A DNA stretch of 5,629 nt from JBBSIG01 sp038232215 (GCA_038232215.1 JBBSIG010000171.1:1-5629); one strand, 5' to 3'. Shown: positions 1 to 4,833, counted from the first letter of the stretch. Program-made: numbers and translations. Notes: generated by a model from the letters alone, not told the origin.

Positions 1-1
1 C

Positions 2-166
2 GCGGATCTCGCGGTGGCGACGAACGCCGGTCAGATCAAGACGGGCGCGCCGTCGAGGACGGATCGGGTCGCGAAGTACAACCAGCTGCTCCGGATCGAG
101 GAGGAGCTCGGGCCGGCGGCCGTGTACCCGGGCTGGGACGCCTTTCCCCGCTCCGGGCGGACCTAG
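2..166 (+). CDS. eno: Enolase, C-terminal 54 residues (5' end outside window)
   Basis: This is the end of phosphopyruvate hydratase, the cytoplasmic glycolytic enzyme that dehydrates 2-phosphoglycerate to phosphoenolpyruvate. The frame is open from the left edge and stops at TAG 164-166. The peptide contains the diagnostic enolase C-terminal block: ATNAGQIKTGAPSR, then DRVAKYNQLLRIEEELG, then a short tail ending AFPRSGRT. In the family this block contributes to the end of the TIM barrel, and the Gln-Ile-Lys-Thr-Gly stretch lies near the active site. The catalytic acid residues and metal ligands are upstream of the window and cannot be inspected. Enolase directly before pyruvate kinase places the enzyme that makes PEP beside the one that consumes it. 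Identity is nearly certain from these motifs. Confidence 0.97.
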   Translation, partial: ADLAVATNAGQIKTGAPSRTDRVAKYNQLLRIEEELGPAAVYPGWDAFPRSGRT

Positions 167-202
167 CGCCGGCTCCTCGACTCGCTCAGCCGCGGACGGC
201 GC
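166..202 (+). terminator. Weak hairpin after enolase, possible terminator
   Basis: Immediately after the enolase stop, GCGCCG (166-171) can pair with CGGCGC (197-202). An alternative inner stem is CGGCT (170-174) with AGCCG (188-192). There is no T-tract, so a classical intrinsic terminator is not shown. It is suggestive mainly because a separate promoter candidate follows before pyk. Confidence 0.25.
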
Positions 203-254
203 GCAGGTGGAGGAAGAGCGGCAGGCTCACCGCGGCAGTGTCTCAGGCCGTCGC

Positions 255-260
255 TACGCT
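255..260 (+). promoter_or_regulatory. -10 box for leaderless pyk mRNA
   Basis: TACGCT fits the actinobacterial -10 form TANNNT and ends 7 bases before the GTG at 268. Transcription would therefore begin at about 267-268, at the start codon itself. No Shine-Dalgarno sequence precedes that GTG. No convincing -35 box is visible. The same arrangement occurs before the genes at 2645 and 4827 (minus). Confidence 0.5.
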
Positions 261-267
261 CCGACTC

Positions 268-1683
268 GTGAGCACCGCTGTTGCACGGCGAACGAAGATC
301 GTCGCCACGATCGGCCCGGTCTCCAGCTCGCCCGAGCTGCTCGGGGAGCTCGTCGCCGCCGGGATGGACGGTGCCCGGCTCAACTTCTCGCACGGGACGC
401 AGGACGACCAGGCTCGGCGAGGGGAGCTCGTCCGCGCGGCGCAGGAGCAGGCGGGCCGTCCGCTGGCGCTGATCGCCGACCTCCAGGGGCCGAAGCTGCG
501 GATCGGAGAGCTCGAGCAGCCGGTGCTGCTGCGGCGCGGCGAGGAGTGCCTGCTCTCGACGGACGGCTCCGGCGAGGCCGGCGAGCTCCCGGTTCACCCC
601 GCGGCGATCGGCGAGGTCCTCCGGCCCGGGCACGAGGTGCTGATCGACGACGGCCTCGTCCGCCTCCGGGTCGATCGCGTCGAGCAGGGCCGCGCGCAGT
701 GCACGGTCGTGCACGGGGGAGTCGTGAGCACCCACAAGGGCGTGAACCTCCCGGGCGTCCCGATCCCGATCCCTTCGTTGACCGCCAAGGATCGTGCCGA
801 CCTGCGACTCGCGCTCGAGCTCGGCGTCGACTTCGTCGCGCTCTCCTTCGTGCGCTCGGCCGCAGACGTGCGGGAGCTGCGGGAGCTGATCGAGCAGGCC
901 GGCTCGCACGCGCGCGTGATCGCGAAGATCGAGAAGGCGGAGGCCGTGGACGCGCTCCCCGCCATCCTGGCGGAGGCGGACGCCGTCATGGTCGCGCGCG
1001 GAGATCTCGGCGTCGAGATCGGGCCCGCGCTCGTGCCCCTGCTGCAGAAGAGGATCATCCTGAGCGCGCTCGAGCGGGGGAAGCCGGTGATCACCGCGAC
1101 CCAGATGCTGGAGTCGATGCTGCACCAGGCGGAGCCGACGCGAGCGGAGGCGAGCGACGTGGCGAACGCGGTCCTCGACGGCAGCTCCGCGCTGATGCTC
1201 TCCGGCGAGACGGCCGTCGGCGAGTTCCCCGTCGAGGCGGTCGGCTACATGGACCGGCTTGCCCGGGCGGTGGAGCCGAGCCTCGGCTACCGGCACCAGC
1301 TTCCGGAGGCGAGCGAGGAGCCCACGATCGGCCACGCGATGTCGAACGCCGCCTGCGATCTCGCCGAGGCGATCGGCGCGAAGGCGATGCTCGTACCCAC
1401 CTTCACCGGCCGTACGGCCTCCGCCGTCGCCCGGCTGCGGCCGAGGCGCCCGATCGCCGGCCTCACGCACCATCGGTACGCGCTGCAGCAGATGGCGCTC
1501 GAATGGGGGGTGACGCCCATCGAGATCCCGGAATCGAGCGACGTCGAGGAGCTCTGGAGCCGCTCGCTCGAGGCGGCGCGCGCGTGCGGGATGGTGGCGA
1601 GCGGCGACAAGGTCGTGCTGACGGCGGGCACGGCCGTCAATATCCCCGGCTCCACGAACGTCATCAAGGTGGACGTCGCCTGA
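268..1683 (+). CDS. pyk: Pyruvate kinase
   Basis: Catalyses the last step of glycolysis in the cytoplasm: PEP + ADP to pyruvate + ATP. The 471-residue length is normal for bacterial pyruvate kinase. In order it shows the N-terminal TKIVATIGP (9-17), MDGARLNFSHG (33-43), the B-domain junction DLQGPKLRIG (71-80), AKIEKAEAV (219-227) with the catalytic Lys220 and metal ligand Glu222, VARGDLGVEIG (242-252) with metal ligand Asp246, and TATQMLESM (276-284) running into the LSGETAVGEFPVEAV helix (311-325). A normal C-terminal regulatory domain ends in NIPGSTNVIKV. I chose GTG 268 because homologues start just before the RRTKIVATIGP motif and a -10 box sits 7 bases upstream. GTG 238 is in frame but would add an unusual tail. 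Leu72/Gln73/Lys76/Ile79 match the K+-independent class. Ser306-Ser307 replace the usual Thr-Asp. It lies between eno and ftsB. Confidence 0.97.
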   Translation: MSTAVARRTKIVATIGPVSSSPELLGELVAAGMDGARLNFSHGTQDDQARRGELVRAAQEQAGRPLALIADLQGPKLRIGELEQPVLLRRGEECLLSTDGSGEAGELPVHPAAIGEVLRPGHEVLIDDGLVRLRVDRVEQGRAQCTVVHGGVVSTHKGVNLPGVPIPIPSLTAKDRADLRLALELGVDFVALSFVRSAADVRELRELIEQAGSHARVIAKIEKAEAVDALPAILAEADAVMVARGDLGVEIGPALVPLLQKRIILSALERGKPVITATQMLESMLHQAEPTRAEASDVANAVLDGSSALMLSGETAVGEFPVEAVGYMDRLARAVEPSLGYRHQLPEASEEPTIGHAMSNAACDLAEAIGAKAMLVPTFTGRTASAVARLRPRRPIAGLTHHRYALQQMALEWGVTPIEIPESSDVEELWSRSLEAARACGMVASGDKVVLTAGTAVNIPGSTNVIKVDVA

Positions 1684-1726
1684 GACGGGCGAAGGTCCGG
1701 CGGCAGGACGGCCGCGACCGCCCACG

Positions 1727-1734
1727 AAAAGGAG
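1727..1734 (+). promoter_or_regulatory. Ribosome binding site of the ftsB-like gene
   Basis: AAAAGGAG lies 7 bases before ATG 1742. It is the best Shine-Dalgarno sequence in the window and fixes the start. No -10 box was seen in the 58 bases after the pyk stop, so co-transcription with pyk is likely. Confidence 0.75.
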
Positions 1735-1741
1735 CGGCGGA

Positions 1742-2092
1742 ATGGCGCAACCGGACAGACGGCGACGGGGCCGGCGACCGCCTCGCTCGCAGCTCGTGCT
1801 GCGCTGGCTCGCCGTTGCGGGGCTCGTCCTGATCGCGTTCCTCTACTACCGGCCGCTCCGCACGTATCTGGACACGAGAGGGGAGCTCGCCGCGCGCAGC
1901 CGGGAGGTGCAGGGCCTCGAGCGGAAGAAGCGCGCGCTCGAGCAGAGGCTCGCGGTCTCGAGGAGCAACGAAGCGCTCGAGCGTGAGGCGCGCAGGCTCG
2001 GCTACGTGAAGCCGGGCGAGCAGCTCTTCATCGTCAAGGGCATCGAGAGGTGGCGCCGGGCACGGGCTACGATCCAGCGGGATGGAGGATGA
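1742..2092 (+). CDS. FtsB/DivIC-family septum formation initiator
   Basis: Small bitopic divisome protein of the FtsB/DivIC family, which forms the complex with FtsL and FtsQ/DivIB that links early divisome assembly to septal peptidoglycan synthesis. At 116 residues it has the family layout. A short Arg-rich cytoplasmic N-terminus (5-16) is followed by one membrane helix (about 18-36, LVLRWLAVAGLVLIAFLYY). An extracytoplasmic heptad-like charged coiled coil follows (about 44-75). The C-terminal family signature EREARRLGYVKPGEQLF (80-96) comes next, then a short basic tail. The strong ribosome binding site supports ATG 1742. Its end overlaps the DUF501 start by 11 bases, indicating translational coupling. 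An enolase, FtsB-like, DUF501 neighbourhood is typical of Actinobacteria, where this protein is often annotated as DivIC/FtsB. The exact symbol is uncertain because FtsB and DivIC cannot be separated by sequence alone here. Confidence 0.88.
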   Translation: MAQPDRRRRGRRPPRSQLVLRWLAVAGLVLIAFLYYRPLRTYLDTRGELAARSREVQGLERKKRALEQRLAVSRSNEALEREARRLGYVKPGEQLFIVKGIERWRRARATIQRDGG

Positions 2093-2585
2093 CCGCGCGC
2101 TCGTCGAGCGGCAGCTCGGCCGGCCGCCGCGGGCCTTTACGCGCGTCTCGGTGCGCTGCCCGTTCGGGCGTCCGGCCGTCACGGAGCAGTCGCCCTACGA
2201 CGCCTCCGGCGAGCCGTTCCCGACCACGTACTACCTGACCTGTCCGCGGCTCGTGGCGGCCGTCTCGCGCCTGGAGGCGGCCGGAGGCGTCGAGCGTTGG
2301 TCCGACGCCGCTGCCGGCGATCCCGCGCTCGCCGCGAGCCGCGCGCTTGCCGACGGGGAGCAGCGCACGCTTCGCCGCCGGCTCGCCGCTGGCTCTCTCG
2401 GGCGCGATGGCGGGCGCTCGCTCGAGCTCGGGGTGGGCGGCTCCGGGCGAGTGGGGGGTCTGAAGTGTCTGCACGCGCACGTCGCCTTCGCGCTCGCCCG
2501 GCCGCCCTACGAGCTCGGCGAGCGCATCGCCGCCGAGCTCGAGGAGCTGTGGCCGCGCGAGCGCTGCTGCACGGAGCCGCGGTAG
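2082..2585 (+). CDS. DUF501 family protein
   Basis: Conserved cytoplasmic protein of the DUF501 family, whose biochemical function is not known to me. The 167 residues carry the recognisable family pattern: CPFGRPAV (26-33), GEPFPTTYYLTCPRL (43-57), the LEAAGGV element (64-70) and GLKCLHAHVAFALA (126-139). Cys26, Cys54, Cys129, His131 and His133 are mostly within family motifs, and Cys162-Cys163 sit near the end. The set looks able to bind a metal or act in redox chemistry, but that is inference. The start at ATG 2082 lies inside the end of the FtsB-like gene, so expression probably depends on it. In many actinobacteria the next gene encodes a Ppx/GppA phosphatase. Here it is absent and replaced by an unrelated small gene behind a hairpin and a new promoter. 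Confidence 0.88.
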   Translation: MEDDRALVERQLGRPPRAFTRVSVRCPFGRPAVTEQSPYDASGEPFPTTYYLTCPRLVAAVSRLEAAGGVERWSDAAAGDPALAASRALADGEQRTLRRRLAAGSLGRDGGRSLELGVGGSGRVGGLKCLHAHVAFALARPPYELGERIAAELEELWPRERCCTEPR

Positions 2586-2618
2586 CGGGCCGGCCCGCAC
2601 GCGCCGTCCTCCGGCGCG
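2585..2618 (+). terminator. GC palindrome plus hairpin ending the pyk-ftsB-DUF501 unit
   Basis: Starting at the last base of the DUF501 stop codon, GCGGGCCGGCCCGC (2585-2598) is a perfect 14-base palindrome. It is followed at once by a hairpin of 7 base pairs, CGCGCCG (2600-2606) with CGGCGCG (2612-2618), and a 5-base loop. There is no T-tract, but intrinsic terminators of high-GC actinobacteria often lack one. The position between a translationally coupled gene pair and a fresh -10 box supports a transcription boundary. Confidence 0.5.
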
Positions 2619-2631
2619 GCGGCTGCGTGCG

Positions 2632-2637
2632 TACGAT
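2632..2637 (+). promoter_or_regulatory. -10 box for leaderless gene at 2645
   Basis: TACGAT fits TANNNT and is separated by 7 bases from GTG 2645, the same geometry as TACGCT before pyk. No Shine-Dalgarno sequence precedes the GTG. Confidence 0.5.
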
Positions 2638-2644
2638 CCGGCCC

Positions 2645-2959
2645 GTGTCGGCAGCCGTCGCGAGCGCTCGCAGGGAGTGGGAAGAGGGGTATCGCAAGCT
2701 CCAGGCTGTGGCGGGCGACCGGCCTGCCTACGAGCGTCTTCTGACCCAGGTCGAGGTCTTGACCGAGGAGCTTCGCCGTCGGGTCGGGCAGACGTTCACG
2801 CTCGCGGAGCTCGCCCACGCCTATGCCGGGGCCGAGCGCTGGAGTCGTGAGGCGGTGTCCGAGCGTGCGGCCTCGCCGGGCTGGCACCGGACGCTCGCGG
2901 TCGTCGAGGACTCGGCCTTCCACCTGTACCAGCGCGGGGCGCTCGACTACCAGCCTTGA
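2645..2959 (+). CDS. Conserved-type hypothetical protein, soluble and alpha-helical
   Basis: I do not recognise this 104-residue protein. It has no membrane helix, signal peptide or cysteine pair. It appears largely helical and charged: helix-like REWEEGYRKLQAVA (10-23), a second helix around YERLLTQVEVLTEELRRRVG (29-48), then FTLAELAHAYAGAERWSREA (51-70) and a C-terminal stretch ending in YQRGALDYQP. Aromatic residues at fixed-looking positions (Trp12, Tyr16, Tyr60, Trp66, Trp80, Tyr95) suggest a folded small domain. The frame is open far upstream, but that part overlaps DUF501 and reads as Arg/Ala-rich shadow sequence, so GTG 2645 behind the -10 box is the sensible start. Its stop overlaps the TTG of the next gene, so the pair is probably co-expressed. 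Codon third positions are strongly GC-biased, like the neighbouring real genes. Confidence 0.75.
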   Translation: MSAAVASARREWEEGYRKLQAVAGDRPAYERLLTQVEVLTEELRRRVGQTFTLAELAHAYAGAERWSREAVSERAASPGWHRTLAVVEDSAFHLYQRGALDYQP

Positions 2960-3222
2960 CGCTGCACCCCTCGCCGGGAGGCTGGGTCCGAGACCCGCCT
3001 CGCCGTCGCCGGCGGCGGGGTCGTACCTGGACGCGGCGCCTCGCGATCGTCCTGCCGCTGCTCGCGGCCTCCTTTGCTCTCGGCCTCGCGCTCGGCGACG
3101 CCCTGGACGACAACCCCCGGCCCGGGCCCGTTCGAACTCGAACGGCCACCCTGAAGCCGCGGTTGATCGCGCCCGAGCGCGAGACGGTCACCGTCACGGT
3201 CGCGGCTACGGCGGGCCCGTGA
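2956..3222 (+). CDS. Small single-pass membrane protein, unknown function
   Basis: Eighty-eight residues with an Arg-rich cytoplasmic N-terminus (RDPPRRRRRRGR, 12-23), one membrane helix (about 28-50, RLAIVLPLLAASFALGLALG) and a short extracytoplasmic tail rich in Pro, Arg and Thr that ends in a TVTVTV run (78-82). The positive-inside rule predicts N-terminus in, C-terminus out. The start TTG 2956 overlaps the preceding stop as TTGA, a classic coupling arrangement, and no other start lies before the helix. No catalytic motif is present. An accessory or anchoring role with the upstream helical protein is possible but unproven. Residual doubt comes from the rare TTG start and the absence of a ribosome binding site. 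Confidence 0.6.
   Translation: MTLHPSPGGWVRDPPRRRRRRGRTWTRRLAIVLPLLAASFALGLALGDALDDNPRPGPVRTRTATLKPRLIAPERETVTVTVAATAGP
3128..3145. repeat. 18-base inverted repeat inside the small membrane gene
   Basis: CCGTTCGA (3128-3135) and TCGAACGG (3138-3145) are perfect 8-base arms around AC. As RNA this could fold as a 7-bp stem with a 4-base loop. It lies after the membrane-helix codons and encodes an Arg/Thr stretch. It may be coincidental codon use. Confidence 0.45.
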
Positions 3223-3224
3223 GG

Positions 3225-3282
3225 CGGGCAGTGCCCGGGGCGGATCGGTCGGTCGGGGACGGTGGCCTCCGCCAGCAGGCCA
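3225..3282 (+). other. Intergenic hairpins between membrane gene and PAP2 gene
   Basis: The 124-base gap holds two small dyads. CGGGC/GCCCG (3225-3229 with 3233-3237) comes just after the stop, and TGGCCT/AGGCCA (3263-3268 with 3277-3282) has an 8-base loop. Neither has a T-tract. They could be a weak terminator or leader structure. No clear -10 box was seen in this gap. Confidence 0.3.
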
Positions 3283-3334
3283 TGGGCTCGGCGAGAAGAG
3301 CGCCGCTGACCTGATCCCGCTCGACCGGCATCTG

Positions 3335-3341
3335 GAAAGGG
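3335..3341 (+). promoter_or_regulatory. Possible ribosome binding site for PAP2 GTG start
   Basis: GAAAGGG ends 5 bases before GTG 3347. It supports that start, although the coding-like frame continues upstream of it. Confidence 0.4.
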
Positions 3342-3346
3342 TCGTC

Positions 3347-3850
3347 GTGCTGCACCGCGTGGGCTGGCTCGACTGGCTCTTCGTCGGCCTCTCGCGGATC
3401 GGCACGCTCGGGGTCGTCTGGGTGGCGATCGCCCTCCTGGCCACGATCGCGTGGCGCAGGCCGACGCTGTTCCCGCTCGCCGTCGCCGCGGTCGCGACCG
3501 CCGATCTCACGGCGTATGGCCTCAAGCGGCTCGTGCCGGTCGATCGCCCGGCCGTGCGGTACGCCGAGCCCCCGGCTCTCGTCCGCGTCCCACTCGACCA
3601 CTCCTTTCCCTCGGGGCACGCGGCCACGAGCTTCGCGTGCGCCGTCCTGCTCGCGGCCGGGGCGAGGCGGTGGGTCGTCGTCGCGCTCTACGGGCTCGCT
3701 GCCGCGATCGCGTTCTCGCGCGTCTACGTGGGCGTGCACTACCCGATCGACGTGCTCGGCGGCGCGCTGCTCGGCGTCGCCGTCGCTACAGCTCTTCGCT
3801 GGCTCGCGCGAGCCCGGCGACGATCACGGCCAGCGCGGACACCAGGCTGA
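3347..3850 (+). CDS. PAP2-family membrane phosphatase
   Basis: Integral membrane phosphatase of the PAP2 / type-2 phosphatidic acid phosphatase superfamily, probably acting on a lipid phosphate or undecaprenyl pyrophosphate at the outer face of the membrane; the substrate cannot be told from sequence. All three catalytic motifs are intact in the 167 residues: K60-x6-R67-P68, PSGH (88-91) and S124-R125-x5-H131-x3-D135. His91 is the expected second-motif catalytic residue, and His131 with Asp135 supply the nucleophile pair. Hydrophobic segments lie at about 19-36, 40-58, 95-105, 108-124 and 134-150. Two arguments bear on the start. GTG 3347 has GAAAGGG upstream, but in-frame codons before it read LIPLDRHLERVVV, as PAP2 N-termini often do, so the protein may begin earlier at a non-standard codon. 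The C-terminal 21 codons and the stop overlap the opposite-strand gene. Confidence 0.9.
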   Translation: MLHRVGWLDWLFVGLSRIGTLGVVWVAIALLATIAWRRPTLFPLAVAAVATADLTAYGLKRLVPVDRPAVRYAEPPALVRVPLDHSFPSGHAATSFACAVLLAAGARRWVVVALYGLAAAIAFSRVYVGVHYPIDVLGGALLGVAVATALRWLARARRRSRPARTPG

Positions 3851-4292
3851 TCCAGATCCCGACTCCACGCCCGCTCGCGGGCAGGAACTCGTCAGGGATC
3901 GAGATGAGCCGCAACAGGATGAAGATGGTGGCGAGCGAGCCGAGCGCGATCACGACCAGGCTCTCGGGAACCGTGGCGGGAAGCTCGATCCCGGCCTCGC
4001 GGAACGCGACGAGGGCCAGCACCGCCAGACCGATGAAGAACACGAGCTTGCCGAGCGCGCCCGTGTGCCAGCCGATCACGCTGAACGTCAGTCCGTCTCC
4101 CGAGCCCGCGTACCAGCCGGTGAAGCTCGAGAGCGAGAGGATGAGGCCCGAGAGCCAGGTGAGGCGCTCGGCGAGAGCCCAGACGCCTCCGCCCTCCTGG
4201 CCGAGGGCTCGTCCCGGCTCGGACCCTCGGGGGGCAGGCCCACTCGGGGGTGGGGATTGCTCCGGCGTCTGCACGCGCGTAGTATCGGCCAT
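3786..4292 (-). CDS. Four-helix integral membrane protein, unknown function
   Basis: I do not recognise a named family. The 168 residues start with a Pro/Gly/acid-rich, probably disordered cytoplasmic segment (1-38). Four hydrophobic helices follow, at about 44-60, 78-97, 108-131 and 143-162, ending in ARASEEL. A GWYAGSGDGLTFSVIGWHTG loop (59-78) between helices 1 and 2 resembles the loop seen in many small actinobacterial four-helix proteins of unknown role. There are no cysteines and no obvious catalytic motif. ATG 4292 is taken as start. GTG 4274 is an equally attractive in-frame alternative because GATACT lies 6 bases before it and no Shine-Dalgarno sequence precedes either codon. The frame stays open to 4376, but that part is not protein-like. 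Its 3' end overlaps the PAP2 gene by 65 bases, tail to tail. Confidence 0.8.
   Translation of the reverse strand: MADTTRVQTPEQSPPPSGPAPRGSEPGRALGQEGGGVWALAERLTWLSGLILSLSSFTGWYAGSGDGLTFSVIGWHTGALGKLVFFIGLAVLALVAFREAGIELPATVPESLVVIALGSLATIFILLRLISIPDEFLPASGRGVGIWISLVSALAVIVAGLARASEEL
4280..4286. promoter_or_regulatory. Overlapping divergent -10 boxes
   Basis: The 7-base stretch TAGTATC reads TAGTAT on the plus strand (4280-4285), suited to the zinc-ribbon gene with a start near 4292 and a leader of about 45 bases. On the minus strand it reads GATACT (4286-4281), 6 bases before the in-frame GTG at 4274. One site could serve both directions. Confidence 0.4.
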
Positions 4293-4324
4293 CGACGCGT
4301 ATCGCGTCACAGCGCTCGTCGACC

Positions 4325-4331
4325 AAGGGAG
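4325..4331 (+). promoter_or_regulatory. Ribosome binding site of the zinc-ribbon gene
   Basis: AAGGGAG is spaced 5 bases from ATG 4337 and decides that start. Confidence 0.65.
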
Positions 4332-4336
4332 TCGAG

Positions 4337-4579
4337 ATGCTGGAGGAGGATCGTCTGGCCGCCACCGGGACGACACCCGCCTCGTTGGAGGAGGCAGTGC
4401 AGCCGTGGACGAGCGGCCGGGCCGCCAAGGGCGAGTTCCACTGCTCGAGCTGCCGGTACGGAGTGACCGTGCACACGGTGCTGCCCGTGTGCCCGATGTG
4501 CAGGGGGCGCGTGTGGGTGCAGACCGCGTGGAGTCCCCTCGGGCGCGCGATCGCCTCGAGCAGGCATCCGAGCCTGTAG
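4337..4579 (+). CDS. Small zinc-ribbon protein
   Basis: An 80-residue soluble protein whose centre is a four-cysteine knuckle pair: C36-S-S-C39 and C52-P-M-C55, spaced CxxC-x12-CxxC, typical of zinc-ribbon or rubredoxin-like metal binding. The motif context is FHCSSCRYGV then PVCPMCRGRVWV, where a Pro precedes the second pair and a Trp follows it, as in many zinc ribbons. The N-terminal 30 residues (EEDRLAATGTTPASLEEAVQ) look flexible, with one possible helix. The C-terminus is basic and unstructured. Function is unknown; zinc ribbons of this size act as nucleic-acid or protein-contact modules, and iron binding is also possible. The start has a good ribosome binding site. It is divergent from the four-helix membrane gene and converges on the next gene with only 20 bases between stops. 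Confidence 0.82.
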   Translation: MLEEDRLAATGTTPASLEEAVQPWTSGRAAKGEFHCSSCRYGVTVHTVLPVCPMCRGRVWVQTAWSPLGRAIASSRHPSL

Positions 4580-4608
4580 CCGAGCGGGCTCGGAGGGCGC
4601 TACAGCCC
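4580..4608. terminator. Possible bidirectional terminator between convergent genes
   Basis: The 20-base gap between the two facing stop codons holds CCGAG (4580-4584) with CTCGG (4589-4593) around a CGGG loop. GGGC (4595-4598) can also pair with GCCC (4605-4608). Flanking TGTAGC (4575-4580) and GCTACA (4599-4604) are also inverted repeats, partly because both contain the TAG stops. No T-tract is present on either strand. Confidence 0.4.
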
Positions 4609-4827
4609 GAATAGCTCCTGGATCTGGCGCCAGACGGTGAACGTCAGGAAGACGGACAGCGCGGCGAGCACGAGGAGGACGAGCAGGAACCGGAGTCGCG
4701 CGAGCCTGCTCGCTCGGGTACGTCGGAGCCGCTCCTCGCGTCTGGCCCGGTGGAGCCGGTAGGCTCGATCGACGGCGTAGGGATCGATCGGCGGAGAGTC
4801 CTCGATCCTGCGGGCGGGTTGAGTCAC
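4600..4827 (-). CDS. Small basic single-pass membrane protein
   Basis: Seventy-five residues that I cannot assign to a named family. The N-terminal half is a highly basic cytoplasmic region (RAYRLHRARREERLRRTR, 21-38), probably a long amphipathic helix. It is preceded by an acidic/Pro segment IEDSPPIDPY (8-17). A single hydrophobic helix spans about 46-65 (RFLLVLLVLAALSVFLTFTV begins at 46), with a short C-terminal tail WRQIQELFGL. Topology is probably N-terminus inside. The many arginines near the membrane could contact anionic lipids, nucleic acid or an acidic partner, but this is speculation. GTG 4827 is the start: it is the first start in the frame and lies 6 bases after a TACACT -10 box with no Shine-Dalgarno sequence. 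The gene is divergent from the GAF protein gene and convergent with the zinc-ribbon gene. Confidence 0.75.
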   Translation of the reverse strand: MTQPARRIEDSPPIDPYAVDRAYRLHRARREERLRRTRASRLARLRFLLVLLVLAALSVFLTFTVWRQIQELFGL

Positions 4828-4833
4828 CCGGGA

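Noticed and set aside
238..267. Earlier in-frame GTG start for pyruvate kinase
   Set aside because: It would add ten residues not typical of the family and place the -10-like TACGCT inside the gene; no ribosome binding site is suitably spaced.
163..1725. 520-codon open frame on the minus strand opposite pyruvate kinase
   Set aside because: It is a high-GC shadow: the protein is Arg/Gly/Asp-rich with no motif, and the opposite strand encodes a complete pyruvate kinase with all family motifs.
2297..2644. Upstream extension of the 2645 gene
   Set aside because: This part overlaps DUF501 in another frame and is Arg/Ala-rich. Protein-like sequence begins at GTG 2645 behind a -10 box.
3130..3143. 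LexA/SOS-box-like sequence
   Set aside because: The actinobacterial box has TCGAAC first and GTTCGA second with four bases between. Here the half-sites are in the opposite order with two bases between, and the site is inside a gene.
2467..4278. Shared 12-mer GTCTGCACGCGC near 2467 and 4267
   Set aside because: One copy lies within conserved DUF501 codons and the other in the start of the membrane gene. There is no extended similarity, so it is probably chance in GC-rich DNA.
3451..4614. 387-codon plus-strand open frame overlapping PAP2 and the minus-strand membrane gene
   Set aside because: It reads PAP2 out of frame and then the antisense of the four-helix protein. The composition shows no protein-like pattern, while PAP2 has intact catalytic motifs.
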